From the NCBI RefSeq assembly GCF_000829195.1, contig NZ_AP013294.1, forward strand, positions 2,057,001-2,121,000: 64,000 bases of DNA, read 5' to 3'. Under the pieces are notes generated by a model. The model was given only the letters and a program-made list of their open reading frames with translations. It did no database searches and had not been told where the DNA came from. This document shows, one piece after another, positions 1 to 10,954 of the stretch. Origin of the DNA: Bacillus sp. OxB-1. GTDB taxonomy: Bacteria; Bacillota; Bacilli; Bacillales_A; Planococcaceae. Position 1 is the first letter of the stretch. Every line of letters starts with the position of its first letter. A program made the position numbers and the translations under genes.

Positions 1-910
1 CTCCATCACAATCCGCGAAGCGGGGAAAGAACGGACTAACTTGGCTGAACTGAAAAAGCATGGTGCGTTTGCTTTCACCGACGATGGGGTGGGTGTCCAG
101 CAGGCCGGCATGATGTATGAGGCAATGCAAGACGCGGCTCAAATCGGTATGGCGATTGTCGCGCATTGCGAAGACAATACCCTCATCTATGGAGGCGCGA
201 TGCACGAAGGGAAGCGCAATAAGGAATTGGGACTTCCGGGCATTCCATCCATTGCGGAATCTGTACATATCGCGCGTGATATCCTCCTTGCCGAGGCGGC
301 GGGAGCCCATTATCACGTATGCCATGTCAGCACGAAAGAATCCGTCCGGACGATCAGGGACGCGAAGAAAGCAGGGATCCATGTAACAGCGGAAGTAAGC
401 CCACATCATTTGCTTCTATGCGAAGATGATATTCCGGGAGATGACGCAGACTGGAAAATGAATCCTCCATTGCGAGGAAAAGAGGATTTGCTGGCGCTCC
501 GCGAAGGATTGCTCGACGGCACGATCGACTGCATTGCGACCGACCATGCCCCGCATACAGCGGAAGAGAAAAGCGTCGGAATGGAAAAAGCCCCTTTTGG
601 CATCACGGGATTCGAAACGGCATTCCCGCTCCTATACACGAATTTCGTCAAGGAGGGGAAATGGACGCTGCAGCAATTGATCGATTGGATGACCGCAAAA
701 CCGGCCGAAGTATTCGGATTGCCATATGGGAAGCTGGAAGTCGGGGCACAAGCAGACCTAGTCCTGATCGATCTGGAAAAAGAACAAGAAATCGACCGCA
801 AGACCTTCCTATCCAAAGGGAAGAATACACCATTCGATGGCCAGCAATGTACGGGTTGGCCGGTAAAAACGATTTACGGCGGAAAAGTCGTCTGGGAGGA
901 TGCTGAATGA
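1..910 (+). CDS. pyrC: Dihydroorotase PyrC (5' end outside window)
   Basis: Dihydroorotase cyclises N-carbamoyl-L-aspartate to dihydroorotate, the third step of UMP synthesis, in the cytoplasm. The open frame runs in from the left edge (frame starting at base 2), so the N-terminus with the first metal-binding motif is missing. About 300 residues remain. Visible zinc-site motifs are AHCEDN, CHVST and ATDHAPH, in the order expected for a class I (bacterial PyrC) enzyme, and the C-terminus is complete. The stop overlaps the carA start as ATGA, so the two genes are probably translationally coupled. The order pyrC-carA-carB-pyrK-pyrD-pyrF-pyrE is that of the B. subtilis operon. Confidence 0.96.
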   Translation, partial: SITIREAGKERTNLAELKKHGAFAFTDDGVGVQQAGMMYEAMQDAAQIGMAIVAHCEDNTLIYGGAMHEGKRNKELGLPGIPSIAESVHIARDILLAEAAGAHYHVCHVSTKESVRTIRDAKKAGIHVTAEVSPHHLLLCEDDIPGDDADWKMNPPLRGKEDLLALREGLLDGTIDCIATDHAPHTAEEKSVGMEKAPFGITGFETAFPLLYTNFVKEGKWTLQQLIDWMTAKPAEVFGLPYGKLEVGAQADLVLIDLEKEQEIDRKTFLSKGKNTPFDGQQCTGWPVKTIYGGKVVWEDAE

Positions 911-2010
911 TGAAAAAACGATTACTCATTTTAGAAGATGGCTCTATTTTTGAAGGGACCGCTTTCGGTTCCGATGAAGCTTCCATCGGTGAAACAACGT
1001 TTTCCACAGGAATGACAGGTTACCAGGAAGTCATTTCCAACCCATCAGCATGTGGACAAATCATTGTCATGACGTATCCATTGATCGGAAATTACGGCAT
1101 CAATCGCGATGATTATGAATCGATCGATTTGGCCATAAACGGACTGGTCGTACGTGAACTGGCGGATGAGCCTTCCAACTTCAGAAGCAGCATGACGTTA
1201 GATGAATTATTATCCATCAAAGGAATTCCGGGAATCCAAGGGATTGATACACGGAAATTGACTCGCCTCTTGCGGGATAAAGGCTCCTTGAAAGGGATCT
1301 TGACAGCGGCGGGAGAAGAACCGAACATCGAGGAAAAAATTGCGGAAGTACAAGCAACAACATTACCGACCGACCTAGTGGCACGGGTTTCGACAAGAAA
1401 ATCCTATCCAAGCCCAGGCCGCGGCAAGCGGGTTGTCTTGATCGACTACGGTATGAAACATGGCATCCTTCGTGAATTGAATAACAAGGACTGTGACGTC
1501 GTAGTCGTGCCGTATAATACTTCATCTGAAGAAATATTGGCCCTCAGCCCGGATGGCATCGTCCTTTCCAACGGTCCCGGCAATCCGGAAGACGTGGAAG
1601 GCGCAGTGGATATCATCAAGGAATTGCTTGGCAAAGCGCCGATCTTCGGCATCGGACTTGGCCATCAACTGTTCGCATTAGCTTGCGGGGCAAAAACCGT
1701 GAAGCTGAAAAACGGACATAACGGAGGGAACCATCCGGTGAAAGAATTGGCAACCGGCCGGACTGAACTGACAGCCCAATGTCACAGCTACGCAGTGGAT
1801 GAAGCATCGCTCGCGGGAACAGGTCTGGAAGTGACCCATATCGCATTGAATGATGGCTCGATCGAAGGATTGAAAAGCGAACAATACCAAGCATTCTCGG
1901 TCCAGTTCCATCCGGAAGCATCGCCGGGCCCTGAAGATTCGATTCATCTATTCGGAAGATTTACCGATTTCATGAAAACGAGCAACGGAAAGGAGCATAC
2001 CAATGCCTAA
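907..2010 (+). CDS. carA: Carbamoyl-phosphate synthase small subunit, glutaminase site degenerate
   Basis: CarA (PyrAA, 367 aa) normally hydrolyses glutamine and channels ammonia to CarB. The N-terminal domain (about 1-150) and the class I amidotransferase domain (about 175-355) are both full length and in frame. The nucleophile elbow, normally GICLGHQ, reads GIGLGHQ here: codon 250 is GGA, so the catalytic cysteine is glycine. Nearby pocket motifs also differ from the family: NGHNGGNH at 269-276 where FGHRG/HG is usual, and QCHSY at 291-295 where QNHGY is usual. The HPE motif (H335, E337) is kept. I infer that the subunit is structurally required but cannot hydrolyse glutamine. A GGGAGG ribosome site lies 6 bases upstream of the chosen ATG, and ATG910 is an alternative start. 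It overlaps carB by 8 bases. Confidence 0.95.
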   Translation: MMKKRLLILEDGSIFEGTAFGSDEASIGETTFSTGMTGYQEVISNPSACGQIIVMTYPLIGNYGINRDDYESIDLAINGLVVRELADEPSNFRSSMTLDELLSIKGIPGIQGIDTRKLTRLLRDKGSLKGILTAAGEEPNIEEKIAEVQATTLPTDLVARVSTRKSYPSPGRGKRVVLIDYGMKHGILRELNNKDCDVVVVPYNTSSEEILALSPDGIVLSNGPGNPEDVEGAVDIIKELLGKAPIFGIGLGHQLFALACGAKTVKLKNGHNGGNHPVKELATGRTELTAQCHSYAVDEASLAGTGLEVTHIALNDGSIEGLKSEQYQAFSVQFHPEASPGPEDSIHLFGRFTDFMKTSNGKEHTNA

Positions 2011-5000
2011 ACGTCAAGATATAGAAACGATCCTCGTCATCGGGTCCGGCCCGATCGTCATCGGCCAAGCGGCAGAATTCGACTATGCCGGAACGCAAGC
2101 CTGCCTTTCATTAAAAGAGGAAGGATACCGCGTTATTCTCATCAACTCGAACCCGGCTACGATCATGACCGACACGGAAATTGCGGATAAAGTGTATATC
2201 GAACCGATTTCACTCGAATTTGTCAGCCGTATCATCCGTAAAGAACGTCCGGATGCCATCTTACCGACACTCGGAGGTCAGACAGGCCTGAATATGGCGA
2301 TTGAGCTGCATGAATCAGGCATTTTGGATGAACTAGATGTGGAAATCCTAGGTACGAAACTGGATGCCATCCACCAAGCGGAAGACCGCGACCTGTTCCG
2401 AACGCTGATGAATGAATTAGGTGAACCGGTGCCTGAAAGTGAAATTATCCACAACATCGAAGAAGCGCGTGCTTTTGTCGCAGAAATCGGCTATCCGGTC
2501 ATCGTCCGTCCAGCTTTTACGCTCGGCGGAACAGGCGGCGGAATTTGCTATGACGACGAAGATCTCGAAGAAATAGTTGCAAGCGGATTGAAATATAGCC
2601 CGGTTACACAATGCCTGCTCGAAAAATCGATAGCCGGCTTCAAGGAAATCGAATATGAAGTGATGCGGGACTCAGCGGATAATGCGATTGTCGTTTGTAA
2701 TATGGAAAATGTCGACGCGGTCGGCATCCACACTGGGGACTCGATCGTCGCAGCTCCATGCCAAACATTATCCGATAGGGAAAATCAAATGCTGCGCAAT
2801 GTATCCTTGAAAATCATCCGCGCTTTGAAAATCGAAGGCGGCTGTAACGTCCAGCTTGCTTTGGATCCGCACAGCTTCGATTACTACATCATCGAGGTGA
2901 ATCCGCGGGTCAGCCGTTCATCCGCCCTTGCCTCAAAAGCGACCGGCTACCCGATCGCCAAGCTTGCGGCAAAAATCGCGGTCGGCTTGACGCTAGATGA
3001 AATGATGAACCCTGTTACAGGCACGACATACGCTTGTTTCGAACCGACGCTGGATTATATCGTAACAAAAATTCCACGTTGGCCGTTTGATAAATTCGAA
3101 TCTGCCAAACGGAATCTTGGAACGCAAATGAAAGCGACCGGCGAAGTGATGGCGATCGGCCGGACATTCGAAGAGTCCATCTTGAAAGCCGTCCGTTCCC
3201 TAGAAACCGGTCAATTCGGACTATCCCTGAAAAACGGCTCCGAATTGTCAGATGAGTGGATCGAACAACGAATCCGACGTGCGGGAGACGAGCGCCTGTT
3301 CTTCATCGGCGAAGCGCTGCGCAGAGGGGTGACAGTCGAAACGATCCATGACTGGAGCATGATTGACGTGTTCTTCCTTCGGAAATTGGAGAATATCGTC
3401 AAATTCGAAGCTATCTTGAAAGAACATCCATTTGATGAAGCTGCATTATATAAAGCGAAACGGATGGGGTTCGCAGATGTGACAATCGCCGAATTATGGA
3501 ATACGGATGAGCGATCGGTTTACGACTTCCGTAAGGAGCGAGACATCATTCCTGTCTACAAAAAAGTGGATACGTGCGCAGGAGAGTTTGAATCTGATAC
3601 ACCTTACTTCTACGGAACATATGAAGAGGAAAACGAATCCATCCAATCCGAGAAGAAAAGTGTCCTCGTCCTCGGTTCGGGTCCGATCCGCATTGGACAA
3701 GGGGTGGAGTTCGACTATGCGACCGTTCACTCGGTTTGGGCGATTCAACAAGCGGGGTATGAAGCGATCATCGTCAATAATAACCCAGAGACGGTATCGA
3801 CGGACTTCTCGATTTCCGACAAATTGTACTTTGAACCACTGACGATTGAAGATGTCATGCACATCATCGACCTGGAACAGCCGGAAGGCGTCATCGTCCA
3901 ATTCGGCGGGCAAACGGCCATCAACTTGGCGGCTGGTTTGGAAGCACGCGGTGTGAAAATCCTCGGGACTACCTTGGAAGATATCGACCGTGCGGAAAAT
4001 CGCGATAAATTCGAACGTGCTTTGCATGAAATCGGCATTCCGCAGCCGCTTGGGAAAACAGCAGTTTCCGTGCCGGAAGCAGTGGTGATTGCCAACGAAA
4101 TCGGCTATCCAGTCCTTGTCCGTCCATCTTACGTTCTTGGGGGCCGTGCGATGGAAATCGTTTACCGCGAAGAAGAATTGCTCCATTATATGGAACATGC
4201 GGTGGAAGCAAGCCCAGAGCATCCGGTATTGATCGACCGCTATTTGACAGGAACAGAAATTGAAGTCGACGCAATCAGCGACGGAGCGAACGTCGTCATT
4301 CCGGGAATCATGGAACATATCGAGCGTGCAGGTGTCCACTCCGGAGACTCCATTGCCGTATTCCCTCCACAAAACTTGACAGAGCGCCAAGTGGAAACGT
4401 TGGTCGATTACACGACAAGATTGGCTAGAGGATTAAATATCGTCGGCTTGCTGAACATCCAATATGTCATCTCGGACGGCGAAGTGTATGTCATCGAAGT
4501 GAACCCGCGTTCCAGCCGGACAGTTCCATTCCTAAGCAAAATTACGAATATCCCGATGGCTAACGTCGCGACGAAAGCCATCATGGGACAATCCATCGCG
4601 GATCAAGGCTTTAAAACAGGATTGGCTCCTGTACCGGAAGGCGTCTACGTGAAAGTTCCTGTTTTCTCCTTCGCAAAATTGCGCCGCGTCGATATCACAC
4701 TCGGACCTGAGATGAAATCGACCGGGGAAGTCATGGGGAAAGATACGACACTCGAGAAAGCATTGTATAAAGGCCTGGTCGCAGCCGGCATGGAGATCAA
4801 AGGCCACGGTTCCGTCCTGATGACCGTTGCGGATAAAGACAAAGAAGAAACAATCGGCTTGGCAAAACGCTTCCGGAATATCGGCTATCATATTTTGGCG
4901 ACGGAAGGAACGGCAAAAGCATTGAAAAAAGCCGGAATCTCTGTGGAAACCGTCGAGAAAATCGGTTCGGAAGGACCAGATTTGCTCGATGTCATTCAAA

Positions 5001-5196
5001 AAGGGGAAGCGCAATTCATCATCAATACGTTAACGAAAGGGAAACAACCGGAACGTGACGGCTTCCGGATCCGCCGGGAAGCGGTGGAAAACGGCGTTCC
5101 ATGTTTCACTTCCTTGGATACTGCGGAAGCGACTCTCCAAGTAATCGAATCGATGACATTCCAAATGGAGGAAATGCCGAAGCAGGAGGTACCAGT

Positions 5197-5200
<4 letters not shown>
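2003..5200 (+). CDS. carB: Carbamoyl-phosphate synthase large subunit
   Basis: CarB (PyrAB, 1065 aa) makes carbamoyl phosphate from bicarbonate, ammonia and two ATP. The two homologous halves are visible. Each begins with a VIGSGP/VLGSGP-type dinucleotide-binding loop (about residues 10 and 555) followed by an ATP-grasp domain with the expected glycine-rich and metal-binding stretches ([12 protein letters not shown] and [11 protein letters not shown]). The C-terminal MGS-like allosteric domain (about 930-1060) is present; it is the usual site of UMP/PRPP control. Length matches the family and no key motif looks damaged, in contrast to its partner carA. It starts at ATG2003 inside the end of carA, and its stop overlaps the pyrK start. 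Confidence 0.97.
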
Positions 5201-7591
<2,391 letters not shown>

Positions 7592-7594
7592 TAT

Positions 7595-8224
7595 ATGGAA
7601 AAGAAAGATATAGCGAAAATTCTCTTGAATGTCGGGGCGGTGGCGTTAAGTCCCCAAGATCCATTCACTTGGGCTTCGGGAATCAAGTCTCCTATCTATT
7701 GTGATAATCGGTTGACGATGTCCGATCCGGTTGGCCGGAAACAGATTGCGGAAGGCCTGGCCAACCTTGTTCGAGAAAATTATCCGGAGACAACGGTCAT
7801 TGCAGGAACGGCAACGGCCGGTATTCCGCATGCCGCATGGGTCGCCGATATTCTCGGATTGCCGATGGTATATATCCGTTCCAAAGCGAAAGGCCACGGA
7901 CGCAGTCGGCAGATTGAAGGGAAAATCGCGGATACGGACAAAGCCGTCATTATTGAAGATTTGATTTCCACTGGCGGCAGCAGCTTGAATGCAGCCGAAG
8001 CCCTTCGTTCGGAAGGGGTCGAGGTGACAGGCATCGTATCGATTTTCACTTACGAACTGCAGAAGGCGGATGAAGCGTTTGCATCTGCTGGTTTGACGTA
8101 CAACAGTTTGACAGATTTCGGTGCGTTGACCGAGGCTGCCTCGGAAAGCGGTGCCATCAGCGAGGATTCGATTGGAGAGTTGCTCGAATGGCATGGGAAA
8201 TTGAAACAAGGATTATTGCAATAA
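7595..8224 (+). CDS. pyrE: Orotate phosphoribosyltransferase
   Basis: PyrE (209 aa) joins orotate to PRPP to give OMP. The PRPP-binding signature VIIEDLISTGGSS lies at about residues 115-127, and a GTATAGI stretch and a RSKAKGHG flexible-loop region precede it. ATG7595 is preceded by an AAAGGGA site inside the end of pyrF. It is the last gene of the operon and is followed directly by a strong hairpin terminator. Confidence 0.96.
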   Translation: MEKKDIAKILLNVGAVALSPQDPFTWASGIKSPIYCDNRLTMSDPVGRKQIAEGLANLVRENYPETTVIAGTATAGIPHAAWVADILGLPMVYIRSKAKGHGRSRQIEGKIADTDKAVIIEDLISTGGSSLNAAEALRSEGVEVTGIVSIFTYELQKADEAFASAGLTYNSLTDFGALTEAASESGAISEDSIGELLEWHGKLKQGLLQ

Positions 8225-8228
8225 AAAG

Positions 8229-8270
8229 AAGTCATTCCGCCAAGGAGAAGCCGGGCGGAATGGCTTTTTT
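8229..8270 (+). terminator. Rho-independent terminator of the pyr operon
   Basis: The stem CATTCCGCC / GGCGGAATG, with an 11-12 base loop, is followed by six T residues. It lies immediately after the pyrE stop and closes the pyrimidine operon. Confidence 0.9.
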
Positions 8271-8302
8271 ATATCGATGAAATATTACAGATTTTAGGGT
8301 AA

Positions 8303-8527
8303 GTGATTTTTTATTGTAAGATATACTCCGTCTTGGAACTGAAGCAATGGAACAACTTAAAAGAGGACAAAGATGAAGATGGATATTATGATGCAGAAAT
8401 TGCAATATTCTTTGACGTGTGGTGGAGCGGGCCGCATGAAAAAATATTTGGTGAAACGCTTGAAGAGGTTGCAAAGATGACCAATGGAATTAAGCAGGCT
8501 GCCCTCTCAATAAATCCCAATGTATGA
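8303..8527 (+). CDS. Small hypothetical or relic ORF
   Basis: This is an open frame of 74 codons beginning with GTG; TTG8333 is an alternative start. The product is acidic and tryptophan-rich in the middle (DVWWSGPHEK), with a predicted helix near the end. I do not recognise it. No good Shine-Dalgarno sequence precedes either start, base composition is lower in GC than its neighbours, and it sits between a terminator and an unrelated gene. It could be the 3' remnant of a lost gene or a small accessory protein. Confidence 0.3.
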   Translation: MIFYCKIYSVLELKQWNNLKEDKDEDGYYDAEIAIFFDVWWSGPHEKIFGETLEEVAKMTNGIKQAALSINPNV

Positions 8528-8572
8528 TATTATGAAAATAATAGGTAATTCGATATGGGAGGATGGATTTAG

Positions 8573-10603
8573 ATGAAGAAGGCGGTAACGGTTCAGGCGA
8601 ATACGGTGGAAGAAGCTATTCAACAAGCATTGGATATTATTGGCCTGCCAGTCGAGCAAGTTCATGTGGAAGTGATTACGAATCCGGGGCGGCGGTTGAT
8701 GGGGTTTCGTAAGGTGATGGCGAAAGTGACGGTCACGGAATTGGAAGCCGGCCCGACGGATGAGTCATATGCCGAATTGGCTGCCATCGTGGATGACGTG
8801 TTAGCCACCGATCACTCAGGTGGCGACAATCACCGCCCCACCCCGATCGTGCAGTCGGCTAAATCTTCATTCGGCGTGAAACTGAACGACGGCGAACTGC
8901 AATTTCTTTTCGATGAAGCACAGTATCCCGTCCTCGTTCCGGATGATTCCGTCCAGCTTTTCGTGAATGGGGAACAGAAGAAGGAGAAGACAGTCATTTC
9001 GCCGACGGATGCAGTCACTGTCACATTATGCGATGAACTCATCCCTCCGCAATATTCCATCCAACTGATCGAACAGGAGATGATTGCTCTCTTGCATTTT
9101 ACGCCGGGGAAACGGGTTCGGCGTACGTTAGCCGACACTGATTGGCAGGCTCAATTACATATTAAAGCGGAGGAAGAGATCGAGTATTACAATAATGTGG
9201 AACCCCAAGAGATCGTAGATGAACTGAAGGAATTGGGCATCCAGCAGGGGCTTTTATTCCCGGCTATCAAAAAAGTGACAGCTGTGAATAAATCTTATGA
9301 ACTCATCGTGGCGAAAGGTACCTTGCCCGTCGAAGGGACGGATGGAGATCTGGAGGTCCATATCCAATACGAGGAATACGATCCAGATAGCGAGGAGAAG
9401 GTCGATTTCCGTGAAATGAACGCCATCATGAATGTCCGGGAAGGGCAAGTCATCGCGACCCATATTCCGCCAGTTCCCGGAACGGAAGGCCGGAATCTGC
9501 TGGGGAAACCGATTCCCGTCAAGCCGGTCCGCGATATCCATCTGAGACTCGGAAAAAATGTCAAACAAGTGGGCCAAGATATTGTTGCGGCCGTTTCAGG
9601 GAAGCCGTCGCTGGATTGGCGAGAGAAGTTGGTGAAAATTGATGTCCATCACGAGTTCCATCACCCGGGAGAAGTCGATTTGGAGAGTGGGAACATTCGG
9701 TTTGAAGGGGATGTTCGAATCGGTGGAAATGTGATGCCGTCCATGTTTGTCAGAGCGACGGGGACGATTTATATCGGGGGGACTGTCACTAAAGCGACGG
9801 TCCATGCCATTCAATCCGCTTTTATCCGAGGAAATGTGCTCTCTTCCACAATCAGTGTCGGGGAACAGGAAGTCGTGATCAGTGAACTTGTCGCCGACTT
9901 GAAACATGTTGTAACGATGATGGAACAGATCCGGATGGCGATCCAACAAGTCTTGATTATCCGCGGGAATGAAGAGGGGGAGATAAACCCGTCCGAGGTA
10001 AAGCGTCTCATTTATTTATTGATGGAAAAGAAATACTCGCGCTTCGAGGAACTGAATAAGCGGTTCATCCAAAATGTCAAAGAGCATGCAGATCATTTGA
10101 CGGAGGAATGGACGAGCATAGCAAATCGTTTCTATGATGCTTTCGTCAATCCGTTGAAAGAGAGTTTGGAAGGCTTGGCGGGATTCGGAATGCTGATCGA
10201 GGATGCACAACTGCTCATTGAAATTTATGGTGCCGAGGCTTCACCCCAAAATGAGCTAGTGCTTCCATATGCCATTAACAGCACTTTATTCAGCAACGGA
10301 AATATCAAGGTCACTTCGAAAGGGGTCTATCATAGTTCGTTGAAGGCGAAACGTGATATTACAATTAAAGGGGTCTGCCGAGGGGGCGAAATTATAGCAG
10401 AGAATCTGATCACCTTGCAGGAAACGGGTTCCGAAACGCCTGTCAAGACGGTCGTTAAAACGGGCAGGACCGGAAGGATTAAAATCGGTCTCGCCTATGC
10501 AGGGACCGAAATTCAAGTGGGACCTAGAAAGCATATATTCTCTAAAAATGGACATTCGATAGTTGCCCGCTTGAATGGAGAGGATGAACTGGTGTTATAT
10601 TAA
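8573..10603 (+). CDS. FapA/DUF342 family protein with N-terminal Jag_N domain
   Basis: A 676-residue protein. Residues 1-60 resemble the Jag_N domain of the KhpB/Jag family (repeated VEEAI..AL...G and the RRLMGFRK turn). The rest is a FapA (DUF342) polymer-type protein: an N-terminal FapA domain (about 95-265), a right-handed beta-helix region rich in short G/V-IGG repeats (about 330-430, FEGDVRIGGNV and TIYIGGTVTKA), a helical insert (about 435-560) and a second beta-helix stretch (about 570-676). There is no signal peptide or membrane segment. FapA proteins have been linked to flagellar assembly and polar localisation in Vibrio; a role here is unproven. A GGGAGG site lies 9 bases before the ATG. 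It appears monocistronic. Confidence 0.85.
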   Translation: MKKAVTVQANTVEEAIQQALDIIGLPVEQVHVEVITNPGRRLMGFRKVMAKVTVTELEAGPTDESYAELAAIVDDVLATDHSGGDNHRPTPIVQSAKSSFGVKLNDGELQFLFDEAQYPVLVPDDSVQLFVNGEQKKEKTVISPTDAVTVTLCDELIPPQYSIQLIEQEMIALLHFTPGKRVRRTLADTDWQAQLHIKAEEEIEYYNNVEPQEIVDELKELGIQQGLLFPAIKKVTAVNKSYELIVAKGTLPVEGTDGDLEVHIQYEEYDPDSEEKVDFREMNAIMNVREGQVIATHIPPVPGTEGRNLLGKPIPVKPVRDIHLRLGKNVKQVGQDIVAAVSGKPSLDWREKLVKIDVHHEFHHPGEVDLESGNIRFEGDVRIGGNVMPSMFVRATGTIYIGGTVTKATVHAIQSAFIRGNVLSSTISVGEQEVVISELVADLKHVVTMMEQIRMAIQQVLIIRGNEEGEINPSEVKRLIYLLMEKKYSRFEELNKRFIQNVKEHADHLTEEWTSIANRFYDAFVNPLKESLEGLAGFGMLIEDAQLLIEIYGAEASPQNELVLPYAINSTLFSNGNIKVTSKGVYHSSLKAKRDITIKGVCRGGEIIAENLITLQETGSETPVKTVVKTGRTGRIKIGLAYAGTEIQVGPRKHIFSKNGHSIVARLNGEDELVLY

Positions 10604-10635
10604 CCGCTAGCCATACTATTTACACCGTCCAGCGA

Positions 10636-10893
10636 TCATGGATGCAGCGAAAAAGCATGGGCGGGATGTTTAATTCCGTCCCGCTTTCGCTCCTCTGAAA
10701 TCTTATGGGCGTATGTCTTGACCAGTCCGAAGTATGGATCTTTTTTGTCATCATCCAACCGGCTCATCGGAAAATAGATTCCGATCGTAGTCGCAGGTTC
10801 TGTTCCATGATCCCAAATAGGTGCTGCTACCCCACCGGCATCGGACGTCCGTTCCCCATGACTGATGGAAAAGCCTGCATCCTGCATCCTGAC
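10636..10893 (-). pseudogene. IclR-family regulator, C-terminal remnant
   Basis: Translation of the minus strand gives about 85 residues that read like the end of an IclR effector-binding domain (DAGFSISHGE, then GGVAAPIWDHG, TTIGIYFPMSRL and a C-terminal helix KTYAHKISEERKR). The helix-turn-helix half and most of the sensor domain are absent. The upstream end of the frame runs straight into the rqcH terminator, so the gene was truncated by deletion. The open frame continues to 10938, but that part is terminator sequence. I call it a relic; the fold assignment is by motif resemblance only. Confidence 0.6.
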
Positions 10894-10904
10894 TCCATGA
10901 TAAA

Positions 10905-10946
10905 ATGAAAAAACAGGGGAGTGAAGCAGTACCATCACTCCCCCGT
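10905..10946 (-). terminator. Rho-independent terminator of rqcH
   Basis: Read on the minus strand, the perfect stem GGGGAGTGA / TCACTCCCC is followed by a T-rich run (plus-strand A run 10907-10913). It sits just below the rqcH stop. Confidence 0.88.
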
Positions 10947-10954
10947 TATGATTC

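Larger units (their letters stand above)
8225..8572. other. Intergenic stretch between pyrE and the FapA-like gene
   Basis: After the pyr terminator this 348-base stretch is AT-richer than its surroundings. It holds one small open frame without a convincing ribosome site (8303-8527, listed separately). The GGGAGG ribosome site of the next gene is at 8558-8563. I see no clear promoter or RNA structure. Confidence 0.6.
10604..10954. other. Convergent gap with regulator remnant and rqcH terminator
   Basis: This stretch separates the FapA-like gene from the convergent rqcH. It contains the C-terminal relic of an IclR-type regulator and the terminator of rqcH, both listed separately. A GC-rich inverted repeat (GCGGGA / TCCCGC, about 10655-10690) may help stop FapA transcription but lacks a T run. 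Confidence 0.6.

Noticed and set aside
1645-1665. Sequencing error explaining the missing CarA cysteine
   Set aside because: The change from a Cys codon to GGA needs two substitutions. Other glutamine-site residues nearby are altered too, while the frame and the rest of the protein are intact.
3494-4390. A 298-codon open frame antisense to carB
   Set aside because: It lies wholly within carB, has no ribosome site and no recognisable motif. Long antisense frames are common opposite genes with this codon usage.
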